A DNA stretch of 64,000 nt from Sapria himalayana (GCA_029783825.1 JAREIK010011389.1:62001-126000), one strand, 5' to 3'. Counted from the first letter of the stretch, positions 25,501 through 39,300 are shown. Translations and numbers: made by a program. The notes: a model not told the origin generated them from the sequence alone.

Positions 25501-28500
25501 CATTTAATGGTTTATATGTTTTATTTATACAATGATATAATAAAAAATTTATTTTTGTTTTTTTCTCATTTTTGAAGGTTATAACCTTTGAAAAAATAAC
25601 AAAAAAAATTTTTGTAATTTTTTGTCATTTTCATAGGTTATAACCATTGAAAATATAATAATATTTAAAATTTTTTTAAATGTGAGAACAATATTTACTT
25701 ATAATAATTTTAATAATAATATATCATATAAATTCAATAAGAACAATTTTATTGATAGATATTATAATTATGATCAAAAATTAAATTAATAAACTATTAA
25801 TAATAAGATAAATATTAATTAAAAAATATTTATGAAACCCAAATTGATTCAAAATTAGGGTAAAAAATATTACTTGATAATAATAATTAATTTTTAAAAT
25901 TTTACTTATTTTTTTAGCGTATATATATTTTTTGATTAAAAATAAATTATTTAAATTATATTTGTCGCACTTATAATTTTTTTGTAATTAATATTTTTAT
26001 AAAATAAACTTAAAAATAATTTAAATGAATATTTAAAATAATAATAAATTAAAATAAAAATTAGATTTCTTAATTATTAAGTAGTATATAGCAGTTTAAT
26101 GGTTTATGTATTTAGGCATTACGGGCCTTTGAAGTTTACTGATTTTAAAGTGTATGCATTTAGTAGTTTATAAGTTTTATTTAAAAATTAAAATAACAAA
26201 ATATTTAATTTTATTATTTTTTGATATTTTCAAAGGTTATATCATTTGAAAATATAATAATTTTTAAATTTTTTTCAAATGTGAATTCAATATTTAGTTA
26301 TAATAATCATTATATTTATATATCAAATAAATTCAATATAAACAATATTATTGATAAATATTCTAAATATGATCAAAAAATAAAGTAATAATCTATTATT
26401 AATAAGATAGATATCAATTTAAATATAATAAAAAAACCTAAAATGATTCAGAAAAAATCAAAATATATTACTATATAATAATTTGTTGTTTTGAAATTTT
26501 TTTTTTCTTTTAAAAAGTTTATCCATATTTTTTTGTTGAAAATTAATTTATATAAATTATATTTGTCTAATGCATAATTTATTTTTTAATTAATATTTAT
26601 ATAAAAATAAACAAATAAATAATTAAAATGAATATTTAAAATTATAATGAAAAAAATAATATGGAGATTTATTCTTTATTATTTTAGGTATACCTGTCTA
26701 ATTTAAATTAGATCCATCTCACTAATAAGTTATTTTGTAAATAATATTTCTATAAAAATAAACTGATAACTAATAAAAATAAAAATATAAAATTATACTG
26801 ATTAAGCATTAAAATGAGATTTATGAATTATTATTAATGTTTACTAGTTTAATGGTTTAAGTATTTAGAGGTTTTGTCATTTAGGAGTTTAGCGATTTAA
26901 ATTTTTAGGCATTTAGTGGTTTATAGGTTTTATTTAAACAATGAAATAACAAAAAAAATATTTTTGATATTTTTTCACATTTTCAAAGGTTATAACCTTT
27001 GAAAATATAATAATTTAAATTTTTTTAAAAATGTGAATACAATATTTAGTAAGAATAATCATTATAATTATATATAATATAAACTAAATATAAACAATTT
27101 TATTGATAGATATGATATCAATTAATAAAAAATAAATTAATATGCTATTATTAATATGATAGATATAAATTAAAATATAATTTAAAAAACCTAAAATAAT
27201 TTAAAAATAATGTAAAATTTATTACTAAATAATAATTTTTGTTTTTTAGTTTTTGCTTCTTTTTATAAGCTTATATTTTTTTTGTTTAAATTTATTTTTG
27301 TTATTTTTTATCATTTTTGAAGGTTATACCCTTTGAAAATATAACACTTTTTAAATTTTTTTATATGTGAATACAATATTTAGTTATGATAATATTAATA
27401 ATTATATATCATGTAAATTGAATATAAACAATTATATTGATAGATATTATATTAATGATGAAAAAATAAATTAATAAACTATAATTAATAAGAAAGATTT
27501 TATTTAAAATATATTTGCAAGACGTAAATTTATTAAAAATTAAAATAAAATATATTACTAAATAATAATATTTTTTGATGTTTTACTTCTTTTTAAAAGT
27601 TTATATTTTTTTATTAATAGTAAATTATTTAAATTATATTGTCTTCCTCTTAATTTATTTTTAATTTATAATTCTATAAATATAAACTAATAAAAAATTA
27701 AAATGAATATTTAAAACTATAATGAATAAAAATAAATTAGAGATTTATTTTTTATTATTCAGGATATACTAGTTTAATGGTTTAATTATTTAGGTGTTTT
27801 GGGGTTTAGTGATTTTAGTGTTTATGCCTTTAGTGATTTATAGTTTTTATTTTAATAATGAAATAATAAAAAAATTAATTTTTTGTTTTTTTTTAATTTT
27901 TGAAGGTTATAACATTTGAAAATATAATAATTTTTAATTTTTTTAAAATGTGAATATAATATTTAGTTTTAATAATCTTTATAAATATATTTAATGTAAA
28001 CTTAATATAAATAATTTTATTAATACATATTATAATAATGATCAATAAAAAATTAATAAACTATTATTAATAAGAATGATATAAATTAAAATATAATTAC
28101 AAAATCTAAAATGATTCAAAATCAAAATAAAATATATTATTAAATAATAAATTTTTGTTTTTAAAATCTTGCCTCTTTTTATAAGGATATATATTTTTTT
28201 TGATAAAAAAAAATTATTTAAATTAAATGTGTCTCACAAATAATTTATTTTGAAATTAATATATCTATAAAAATAAACTGATAAATAATTAAAATAAAAA
28301 TTTAAAATTATACTGAATAAAATTAAAATGAGATTTATGAATTATTATTAATGTATACCAGTTTAATATTTTAAGTATTTAAAGGTTTTGTCGTTTATGA
28401 CTTTAGCGATTTATGTTTAATTGCACTTAGTGGTTTATATGTTTTATTTAAACAATAAAATAACAAAAAAAAATTTGTAATTTTTTCTCATTTTCATAGG

Positions 28501-28889
28501 TTAACCTTTGAAAATATAATAATATTTAAAATTTTTTGAAATGTGAATACAATATTTAGCTATTTTAATATTAATAATTATATATCATATAAATTCAATA
28601 TAAAGAATTTTATTGATAGATAATATAATAATGATGAAAAATTAAATTAATAAACTATTAATAATAAGATAGATATTAATTAAAAAATATTTACAATACC
28701 CAAATCGATTCAAGATTAAACTATAATATATTAATGTATAATAATTTTTAATTTTTATATTTTTACTTCTTTTATAAGCATATATATATATATATAGATT
28801 AAAAATAAATTATTTAAATTATATTTGTCACACTCATAATTTATTTTGTAAAAAATATTTTATAAAAATAAATTAATAAATAATTAAAA
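22545..28889 (-). repeat. ~600-bp satellite array, reverse block 2b
   Basis: This continues the reverse-oriented array. J-type tracts (short linker) occur near 25430. I-type tracts (GGATATACTAG/CAG next to the octamers) occur near 27770. K-type tracts occur near 23810 and 26090. Several monomers are chimeric or truncated: near 23960-23975 the palindrome runs directly into mid-monomer sequence, near 25595 a J monomer jumps into an A-type unit, and near 27285 a unit lacks its octamer tract. No genes are seen. Confidence 0.9.
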
Positions 28890-28891
28890 TC
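28889..28891. other. Satellite orientation switch 2 (reverse to forward)
   Basis: Reverse-strand monomer sequence ends AATAATTAAAAT and forward sequence begins at once with CAATAAAATTGTTTATATT. At most two bases (AT) are shared. This point is also the left limit of the duplicated block whose second copy lies near 48177. Confidence 0.75.
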
Positions 28892-30820
28892 AATAAAATT
28901 GTTTATATTTAGTTTATATTATATATAATTATAATGATTTTTATTACTAAATATTGTATTCTCATTTTAAAAAAAATTTATAATTATTATATTTTCAAAG
29001 GTTATGACCTTTGAAAATGTGAAAAAATATTTATTTTTTTTTGTTATTTCATTGTTTAAATAAAACCTATAAACCACTAAATGCCTAAAAACATAAATTG
29101 CTAAATTCCTAAATGACAAAACCTCGAAATACTTATTCCATTAAACTGGTATAGATTAATAATAAATCATAAATCTCATTTTAATTTTTATTCAGTATAA
29201 TTTTAAATTTTTATTTTAATTATTTATCAGTTTATTTTTATAGAAATATTAATTACAAAATAAATTATTAGTGAGATGGATCTAATTTAAATTAAAACAG
29301 TATCCCTAAATAATAATTAATAAATCTCATTTTTTTTCATTATAATTTTAAATATTCATTTTAATTATTTATTTGTATATTTATATATAAATATTAATTA
29401 CAAAATAAATTGAGCAAGACAAAAATAATTTATATAAATTATTTTTCATCAAAAAATTATAGATAAACTTTTTAAAAGAAAAAAAATTTTCAAAACAAGA
29501 AATTATTTTATAGTAATATATTTTGTATTGCTTCTAAATCATTTTAGGTTTTGTAATTATATTTTAATTGATATCTATCTTATTAATAATAGATTATTAA
29601 TTTATTTTTTGATCATTATTAGAATATTTATCAATAAAATTGTTTATATTGAATTTACATGATATATAATTATTAAGATTATTATAACTAAATATTATAT
29701 TTACATTTGAAAATAATTTAAAAATTATTATATTTTTAAAGTTTATCATCTTTGAAAATGAGATAAAATCACAAAAATAAATTTTTTGTTATTTTATTGT
29801 TTATATAAAACCTATAAACTACTAAATGCCTAAACGCTTAAATCATTAAACTTCTAAGACCTAAAATCCAAAAACCCTTAAATACTTAAACATTTAAACC
29901 ATCATTAAAGTTTTAAGTATTTATCAATAATATATAAATATCTATCAATAAATAATAATTTATTAATTTATTTTTTGATCATTATTATATTTATATTTAT
30001 ATTTAGTTTATTAATATCTATCAATAAAATTGTTTATTTTTAATTTACATGATATATAATTATTAAGTTTATTATAACTAAATATTGTATTCACATTTGA
30101 AAAAAATTTAAAAATTATTATATTTATAAAGGTTATAACCTTCAAAATTGATAAAAAATTTGACAAATAATTTTTTTGTTATTTCATTATTTAAATAAAA
30201 TATATAAACTACTAAATGCCTAAACTCCTAAATACTTAAACCATTAAACTGGTATACCCTAAATTATTAATCATAAATATCATTTTTATTTATATTCATT
30301 ATAATTTCAAAATTCAATTTAATTATTTATTATTTTATTTTTATAGAAATATTAATTACAAAATAAAATTATGAATGAGACAAATATAATTTAAATAATT
30401 TATCTTCATCAAAAAAATTTATAAGCTTATAATAATAATCAAAAATTTAAAAATAAAAAATTATTATTCAGTAATATATTTTAATTTGATTTTGAATCGT
30501 TTTAAGTTTTGCAAATATATTTTAATTAATATCTATCTTATTAATAATAATTTATTAATCTATTTTATGATCAGTATTTTAATATCGATCAATAAAATTA
30601 TTTATATTGAATTTACATGATATTTAATTTTTATGATTATTATAATTAAATATTGTATTAACATTTTAGAAAATTAAAAATTATAATATATTGAATGGTT
30701 ATAACCTTGAAAATGAGAAAAAATCATAAAAATAATTTTTTTGTTATTTAATTATTTAAATAAAACCTATATATGACAAAATACCTAAATACTTGAATTA
30801 CTAAACTCCTAAACCCTGAT
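28891..30820 (+). repeat. ~600-bp satellite array, forward block 3a (duplicated near 48177-50130)
   Basis: Forward monomers with octamer tracts near 29060, 29808, 30195 and 30770. A short rearranged piece near 29905-30000 (TTTAAGTATTTATCAATAATA) is shared with 49190-49260. That shows this stretch and 48177-50130 descend from one ancestor rather than from independent monomers. It ends where the non-satellite segment begins, inside an octamer tract. Confidence 0.9.
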
Positions 30821-32069
30821 ACTGTTGCACCACACACACATAGCGACGGATCACAGTACACTCGTGCACATATTCTTGTCCATTTTGTGTAGCATTTAGA
30901 TGGGCCAGCAATTCCTGGAAGCAGCCAGGAGTATGTGCCACTAGCTTGTAAAGGGCCCAACTAGCAAGCCGAGATAATAACATTCAGACAACTGACAAGA
31001 CCTAGCAATGTGGTGGGGACTAAACCCAGGAGTAGCTAGGAGTGGGTCCCACTAGCCATATCAGGCAGCATAGAGGGCCACCCAACCATCGCCCAACAGG
31101 AGTAGCGGGTAATCCATGATTAATTGGAGAGCCTGAAAAATCCAAAGCATCACCAGGCAGGGCCAGTAAGCAATTGAGTATAGATTAGCCACACGGGAGG
31201 GAAAGATTCAAACTTGTAGTTTATATTTGTAGTCTTATTTGTATTTTGGACTTTGTATGCACCATGTACTTGTAGAGATAGATCATGACATACTCACACA
31301 CACAATCTTGTCTGTTCTCTATGTAGCATGCAATGAGGGCAACCGGACCCATGAGTATCTCTATGTGGGGCCGACTAATGCATTTTGTAAATACACATTA
31401 GGCGATGCTACACTCCCGGAGCAAAAGACCCATCTTTATAGCATTTTGTAATTTTACTTGTATTCTAGCTTGGTTGTACGCGTAGATAATTAGACTATGA
31501 GATGGACCTCATCACACATGCACACTGATGCATGCATATCTTTTGATATTTTGTCGGTACAACATACAGCCACTTCTTGGAGCTCGAGGAGGAAGCATTC
31601 TAACCCAAGAGATAGTCTGTTGAGGATCATTGGAGCAAAAGAAATGTGGAATTCATAGGTGAGAATCAATTGAAAAAGTGCCGTAGACGTGGACTTATTG
31701 ATTTATGGGTATTCAGTTTTACATGTAATCCATTGCATAACAATGACATAGGCAAACGCTTGATGCTGCATGTCACACACATGCACAATCTTATATTTGC
31801 ATAGTTTTAATATGGTGCATCATTCAGTTTCCTCCAAAAGATTTGGACAAATCTGATTGGAAAGGATGTAGTGCGCATAATGACTCAATGCCAACTCTGA
31901 ATTCTGGGAATGCCAAGTGATTTTAGTTGTATTCGTACGCTTGGAATTATTATGAATTATGTTTTTTTATGTATTTTTTGATTAGAATCATTAATGTGCA
32001 TAGGATTTGGTGGGCTGGCCTAAATTAGTCAGCTTTTTAGTCACTTGTAAGTTGTGTGCTTAAATGATA

Positions 32070-32097
32070 AATAAAGTGTGTATTTTTCAAAAAAAAA
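32070..32097 (+). other. Polyadenylation-like signal and A-tract
   Basis: AATAAA at 32070-32075 is followed 13 bases later by nine A residues (32089-32097). Copy 2 shows AATAAA at 51003-51008 and longer interrupted A-tracts. Spacing and order fit the 3' end of a reverse-transcribed, polyadenylated RNA on the + strand. Confidence 0.5.
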
Positions 32098-32107
32098 CAT
32101 AAAAAAA

Positions 32108-32183
32108 CCATAAATCCTAAACTTTAAATCCTAAACCTTAAACCATAAACTATAACCCTAGTCCATAAACCCTAAATCCTAAA
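32108..32183 (+). repeat. Degenerate plant telomere-like heptamers (CCCTAAA)n
   Basis: About eleven units in 7-bp register, such as CCATAAA, TCCTAAA, CCTTAAA and CCCTAAA, with one 6-base unit near 32157. The copy-2 equivalent is about 51053-51128. The register is 7 bp, as in plant telomeres, unlike the 8-bp register of the satellite tract. Confidence 0.75.
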
Positions 32184-32312
32184 TCTCATGTTTTGCACTT
32201 TTATAATCAAATGACTAAGTGTTAAATTTAATTTGAAATTCACAACTTTTAGGAATGTCACTGAATTATCTCTTTGTTTATGTTACACAAAGTCATGACT
32301 CAAGTGGTGAGT

Positions 32313-32625
32313 TATGGATTTAGTCTCTTTCTTGCTTTAGATTATTGTAGCATTAGCAATGGTCATGATTGTGTATTTTGTCTCTAGAACATAAAATCAT
32401 ATCGATGAGAATATGCCATAACTTGTGTCTCTTTATTGAACAATTGTGATGGCGCTAAGAATGATCATGAATATATATTTAATCACTATAATACTGGGTC
32501 ACAGTATTGGATATGACCATAGCTTGTGCATTTTATCTTTATATTGCAAAGTCATTGCACTATGAATGATTATAACATTGGACATTCCTCAAGAGCAAAA
32601 GTCATGACCCTAGAAATAATTAAAG
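32313..32625 (+). repeat. Degenerate ~52-bp tandem repeat
   Basis: Landmarks TCATGATTGTG (32363), CATAACTTGTG (32417), TCATGAATA (32465), CATAGCTTGTG (32518) and TATAACATTGG (32571) are spaced 48-54 bp. Each is followed by a T-rich block resembling TATTTTGTCTC. A weaker unit begins near 32313 with TTATGGATTTAGTCTC. No gene was recognised. Confidence 0.55.
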
Positions 32626-34438
32626 CTAGAGTACTACTCTTTATAACTTTCTATAGCTAAAATTAATGGGATTGGAAATTTCACTATGGCTTTTTCCTTT
32701 GATTTGTGACCTCAAGTGTCAATATGCAAGACTAATATTTTGAGCAATGATTAAAACCTTTTATACATTTGAATATGATTCATTTACAACTTTTTGGGTA
32801 TTGTATACTTGTATACATAACTCATTTAATATAAAAAGAAAGAAATGATACTTTTCATATCCACGATGATATAAAAAAAGGGCTTAGATATGCCAATAAA
32901 ATAAATTTTTTGATTCTTGATTGAAAGAGAGCCCATACTTCTTGCCCTACTCAATCTGCCCTAGGGCTAGTTTGTTCTAATAGGCTACAAGGTGGTTATT
33001 TTTTTAGATTTGAACTATGTTTTAAAAAAATTGCTTTGAGTGTGTGCATGAGAGATATTTTAGAAGAAATTACAATAATCAATATAAATAGCATCCTCAA
33101 CAACTAGCTATTTCAACACATAGGGGTACAACTTTGGTTTGGTCTGTTAGCATACATGAGTCAAATTACCTTTGATAGCCCTGTGATTCAACATCAAATA
33201 TGATGAGACATAATAGAGATAAATTAAAAGCTCCTATTATTTTGGTTAGAGCTTTAGCAATCATTCTAGAGTTGAGAGATGAACAAAATAAATTATTTTA
33301 AATATTCAGTATAATTTTAATTTTTATTTTAATTATTTATCAGTTTATTTTTATAGAAATATTAATTATAAAATAAATTATTAGTGAGACGGATCTAATT
33401 TAAATTCGACCGGTATATCCTAAATATTAAAGAATAAATCTCATTTTTTTATTTTAATTTTAAATATTCAAATTTAATTATATATTTGTTTATTTTTATA
33501 TAAATATTAATTACAATATTAATTATGAGTTACACAAATATAATTTATATAAATTATTTTTCATCAAAATAATATATATAAACTTTTTAAAAGAAAAAAA
33601 AGTTTTCAAAACAAAAATTTATTATATAGTAATATATTTTGTTTTGCTTCTGAATCATTTTAGGTTTTGTAATTATATTATAATTGATATTTATCTTATT
33701 AATAATAGATTATTAATTTATTTTTTGATCATTATTAGAATATTTATCAATAAAATAGTTTATACTGAATTTATATGATAATTAAATATAATGATTTTTA
33801 TAACTACATATTGAATTAGCTTTTGAAAAAAATTTAAAAATTATTATATTTTCAAAGGTTATAACCATAAAAAACGAGAAAAAATAAAAAAATAAATTTT
33901 TTTTTCATTTTTTAAATGAAAACTATAGATCATTAAATGCTTACTTACTTAAATCAGTAAGCTCATAAATCCCGAAACCCCTAAATACATAAACCTTTTA
34001 ACAGCTATATACTACTTAATAAATAATAAATCTCATTTTTATTTCTATTTATTATAATTTTAAATATTCATTTTAAGTATTTATAGTTTAATTTTTAGAA
34101 AAATTAATTACAAAATAAATTTCGAGTGAGAAAAATATTATTTAAATAATTTATTTTTTAAATAAAATATAAGCTAATAAAAAAAAAGAAAATTTTAAAA
34201 ATTAAATATTATTATTTAGTAATATATTTTGATTTGATTTTAAATCATTTTGTGTTATGTAAATATATTTTAATTAATATTTATATTATTTATAATAGTT
34301 TATTAATTTAATTTTTGATCATTATTATAATATATATCATTAAAATTATTTATATTGAATTTATATGATATATAATTAGTAAGATTAATATAAATATACA
34401 TGGTATTCACATTTCAAAAAATTTTAAAAATTATTTTA

Positions 34439-34464
34439 TTTTCAAAGGTTATAACCTTTGAAAA
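34439..34464. repeat. 26-bp perfect palindrome (D monomer)
   Basis: A perfect dyad with core CAAAGGTTATAACCTTTG. The homologous site in the duplicated D monomer at 53357-53382 is also perfect. Confidence 0.85.
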
Positions 34465-36333
34465 TCAGAAAAAATCAAAAATAGAATTTTAAATTTTTAT
34501 TATATAAATAAAACCTATAAACCACTAAATGCCTAAAAACATAAATTGCTAAACTTTTAAATGATAAAACTCCTAAATAATCAAACCATTAAACCGGTAT
34601 ACCCTATATAATAAATCATAAATCTCATTTTAATTTGTATCTTTATAATTTTAAATATTCATTTTAATTATTTATTAGTTTATTTTTTATTGAAATATCA
34701 ATCACAAAATAAATAATGAGTGAGATAAATATAATTTTAATATTTTATTTTTAATCAAAAAAAATAAGCTTATAAAGAAGTAAAATTTTAAAAAGCAAAA
34801 ATTATTATTTAGTAATATATTTTACTTAGATTTTGAATCATTATATATAAGTATTGCAATTATATTTTAAGTTGCGATCAATCTTATTAATTATTGTTTA
34901 TTAATTTATTATTTGATCATTTTTATAATATCGAATAATAAAATTACTTATATTCAATTAAAATGACTTATAATTATTAAGATTGTTATAACTAAATATT
35001 ATATTTACATTTGAAAAAAATATAAAAATTATTATATTTTCAAAGGTTTAAACCTTCAAAAATGATAAAAAATCACAAAAATAATTTTTTATTATTTTAT
35101 TATTTAAATAAAACTTATAAACCACTTAATGCCAAACCTTTAAATCTCTAGACTTTTAAACTCCAAAACCCCCTAAATACTTAAACCTTTAAAACTATAT
35201 AACCTAAATAATAAATAATAAATAATAAATAATAAATCTCATTTTTATTTGTATTCATTATAATTTTAAATATTCATTTTAATTATTTTTTAGTTTATTT
35301 TTATAGAAATATTAATTACAAAATAAATAATGAGTGAGACAGATATAATTTAAATACTTTATTTTTTATGAAAAAAAATAAGCTTATAAAAATAAACAAA
35401 ATTTAAAAAATTTAAAATTTTATTTAGTAAAATAATTTACTTTGATTTTGAATTATTTTGGGTTCTACAAATATATTTTAATTAATATCTATCTTATTAA
35501 TAATAGTTTATTAATTTATTTTTTGATCATTATTATAATATATATTAATACATTTTTTATATTTAATCTACAACAAATATAATTATTAAGATTATTATAA
35601 CTAAGTATTGTATTCATATTTTAGAACTATAAAAAATTTATTATATTTTTAAAGGTTATAACCTTTGAAAATCAAGAAAATTCACAAAAATAATTTTTTT
35701 GTTATTTCATTGATTAAATAAACCCTATAAACACCTAAATGTGTAAACATATAAATCAATAAACTCCTTAACCTGAAAACCACAAAATACTAAAACAATT
35801 AAATAGTTATACCCTAAATAATAAATCATAAATCTCATTTTTATTAGTATTTATTATAATTTTAAATATACATTTTAATTATTTATTAGTTTAATTTTAG
35901 AGAAATATAAATTAAAAAGTAAATTAATAGTGAGACAAATATAATTTAAATAATTTATTTTTCATCAAAAAATATATAGGCTTATAAATAGATACAAAAA
36001 TTTAAAAATTTAAAATTAATATTTTGTAAAATATTTCACTTTGATTTTGAGTCATTTTAGGTTTTGTAAATATATTTTAAACAATATTTATCTTATTAAT
36101 AATAGGTTATTACTTTTTTATGATCATTATTATAATAAATATCAATAAAAGAGTTTATATTGAATTTATATGATATATAATTATTATGCTTATTATAACT
36201 TCATATTGTATTCACTTTTCTAAAAAAAATTAAAAATTATTATATTTTCAAAGGTTATAACCTTCAAAAATGAGAAAAAATAACAAAAATAAATCTTTTG
36301 TTATTTTATTTTTTATATAAAACCTATAAACCA

Positions 36334-36341
36334 CTAAATGA
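36334..36341 (+). other. Empty paralogue of the hAT insertion site
   Basis: A single CTAAATGA lies between a G-type monomer body and an H-type octamer tract. The corresponding places after the G monomers at 3689-3696 and 55217-55224 carry hAT copies 1 and 2. This supports the 8-bp duplication and the element ends. Confidence 0.75.
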
Positions 36342-39300
36342 CTAAATACTAAAATGACTAAACTCCTAAACCCCGAAACCCATAAATACTTAAAAGATTT
36401 AATTAGTATAGTCTAAATAATAAATCATAAATCTCTATTTTATTAGTATTCATTATAATTTTAAATATTCATTTTAATTATTTATCAATTTATTTTTATA
36501 GAAATATTAATTAAAAAATAAATTATTAGTGCGACATATATAATTTAAATAATTTATTTTTCATCAAAAAAAATGCTTATAAAAAGAAGCAAAATTTTAA
36601 AAATAAAAAATTTTTATTTAATAATATATCTTATTTTGATTTTGAATCATTTTAGATTTTACAATTATATTTTAATTTATATCATTCTTATAAATACAAG
36701 TTAATTAAATTATTCATTAATCATTATTATAATATCTATCAATAAAATTATTTATATTATATTTATATTATATATAATTATTAAGATTATTATAACTAAA
36801 TATTATATCCAAATTTAAAAAAAAATTAAATATTATTATATTTTCAAATGTTACAACCTTCAAAAATTAAAAAAAACAAAAATTAAATTTTTTGTTTTTT
36901 GTTTCTTTAAAAAAAATATAAATCACTAAAGGTCTAAACAATTAAACCACTAAACTCCTAAACCACAAAACACCTAAATACTTAAACCATTAAACCGGTG
37001 TATCCTGAATAATAAATAATAAATCTCAATTTTATTTGTATTCATTATAATTTTAAATATTCATTTTAATTATTTAGTAGTTTATTATTATAGAATTATA
37101 AATTACAAAATAAATTATGAGTGAGACAAATATAATTTAAAAAATTTATTTTTAATAACAAAAATATAAAGTTATAAAAAAAGCAAAACATTAAAAAAAT
37201 TATTATTTAGTAATATATTTTACTTTCATTTGAATAAATTTAGATTTTGCAAATACTTTTTAAATAATAACTATTTTATAAATAATAGTTTATTAATTTA
37301 TCTTTTGATCATAATTCTAATTTATAGAAATATAATTATTCATATTGAATTTAAATGAATTATAATTATTAAGATTATTATAAATAAATATTATATTGAC
37401 ATTTGAAAAAAATTTAAAAATTATTATATTTTAAAAGGATAAAATCTTCAAAAATTAGAAAAAATAATAAAAATAAATTCTTTGCTATATCATTGTTTAA
37501 ATAAAACTTATAAACCACCAAAGTCCTAAACACTTAAACATCTAATCTCCTAAACACAAAAGCCCCTAAATACTTAAACATTTAAACTCGTAAACCATAA
37601 TTATAATTTAAATAATTTAATAAAATATTAATTAGAAAATAAATTATGACTGATAAAAATATAATTTAAATAATTTATTTTTAATCAAAAAAATATATAA
37701 GCTTATAAAAAGAAGCAAAAACTAAAAAATAAAAATTATTATTTAGTAATAAATTTTACTTGGATTTTGAATAATTTTAGGTTTTGGATTTATTTTTTAA
37801 TTTATATCCATCATAATAATAATAACATATTAATTTATTTTTTGATAATCGATATCATATCTATCAATAAAATTGTTTATATTTACTTTATATTATATAT
37901 AATTATAATGATTATTATTACTAAATATTGTATTCACATTTTTAAAAAATTTTAAAATTATTATATTGTCAATGGTTATAATCTTTGAAAATGTGAAAAA
38001 ATATCAAAAATAATTTTTTTATTATTTCATTGTTTAAACAAAACCTATAAACCACTAAATGCCTAAAAACATAAATCGCTAAGTCATAAATGACAAAACC
38101 TTTAAATACTTAACATATTAAACTGGTATACATTAATAATAATTCATAAATCTCATTTTAATTTTTATTTAGTATAAATTTAAATTTTTATTTTAATTAT
38201 TTATCAGTTTATTTTTATAGAAATATTAATTACAAAATAAATTATTAGTGAGACAGATCTAATTTAAATTATACTGCTATCCCTAAAAAATAAATAATAA
38301 ATCTCATTTTTTTCATTATAATTTTAAATATTCAATTTAATTATTTATTTGTTTATTTATATATAAATATTAATTACAAAATAAATTGAGTTATACAAAT
38401 ATAATTTATATAAATTATTTTTCATCAAAAAATTATAGATAAACTTTTTAAAAAAAATAAAATTTTCAAAACAAAAAATTATTATATAGTAATATATTTT
38501 GCTTCGCTTCTGAATCATTTTAGGTTTTGTAATTTTATTTTAATTGATATCTATCTTATTAATAATAGATTATTAATTTATTTTTTGATCATTATTAGAA
38601 TATTTATCAATAAATTTGTTTATATTGAATTTTTATGATATATAAATATAATGATTATTATCACTAAATATTGAATTCACTTTTGAAAAAAATTTAAAAA
38701 TTATTATATTTTCTAAGTTTATAACCTTTGAAAATATCAAAAAATAATAAAAATAAATTTTTTGTTTTTTTATTTTTTAAATAAAACCTATAAACTACTA
38801 AATGCATACACATTAAAATAAGTAAACTCCTAGAACCTGTAATGCCTAAAAATAGTAACCATTAAACTGATATATAATACATAATAAATAATAAATCTAA
38901 TTTTTATTTCTATTTATTATAATTTTAAATATTCATTTTAATTATTTATTAGTTTATTTTTATAGAAATATTTATTACAAAATAAATTATGAGTGCAACA
39001 AATATAATTTAAATAATTTATTATATATATAATAAAAATATACGCTTATAAAAGAATATAAATTTAAAAATAATAAATGATTATCAAGTAATATAAGTTA
39101 CTCTAATTTTGAATCAATTTGGGTTTTGTAAATATTTTTTAATTAATATCTATCTTAATATTAATAGTTTATAAATTTAATTTTTGATCATTATTATAAT
39201 ATCTATCAATAAAATTATTTTTATTAAATTTATATGATATATAATTATTAATTTTATTATTACAAAATATTGTATTAAAATTTTAAAAAAATTTAAATAT

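Larger units (their letters stand above)
30821..33303 (+). other. Non-satellite complex segment, copy 1 (2.5 kb, origin unknown)
   Basis: This segment has balanced base composition unlike the satellite. Its left part (30821-32097) ends with AATAAA and an A-tract and resembles the 3' end of a retroposed transcript. Then come telomere-like heptamers (32108-32183), a degenerate ~52-bp repeat (about 32313-32625) and an unrecognised stretch with CCCTACTCAATCTGCCCTAG near 32943-32962. A second copy lies at 50131-52249. The longest open frames (about 70 codons, such as 31239-31451) match nothing I recognise, and their region is deleted from copy 2, so I call no gene. Satellite resumes at ATTCAGTATAATTTT. 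Confidence 0.75.

Noticed and set aside
7453..28889. Possible CRISPR array, because of regularly spaced conserved palindromes
   Set aside because: The spacing is ~600 bp, the intervening sequence is itself repeated, and the context is a plant satellite.
7453..28889. Functional centromere
   Set aside because: A satellite with a dyad is compatible with a centromere, but the sequence alone cannot show CENH3 binding. Kept only as a test for the palindrome.
30748..30983. Overlapping minus-strand frames, also at 50111-50293
   Set aside because: They are partly conserved between copies simply because the segment is duplicated; one crosses into satellite. No family features.
31239..31451. 70-codon open frame in the non-satellite segment
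   Set aside because: No recognisable domain, and almost all of it is missing from the second copy. Not supported as a gene.
32310..33290. Fragment of a virus-like or retroelement coding region
   Set aside because: No reverse transcriptase, protease or integrase motifs could be read in any frame on either strand.
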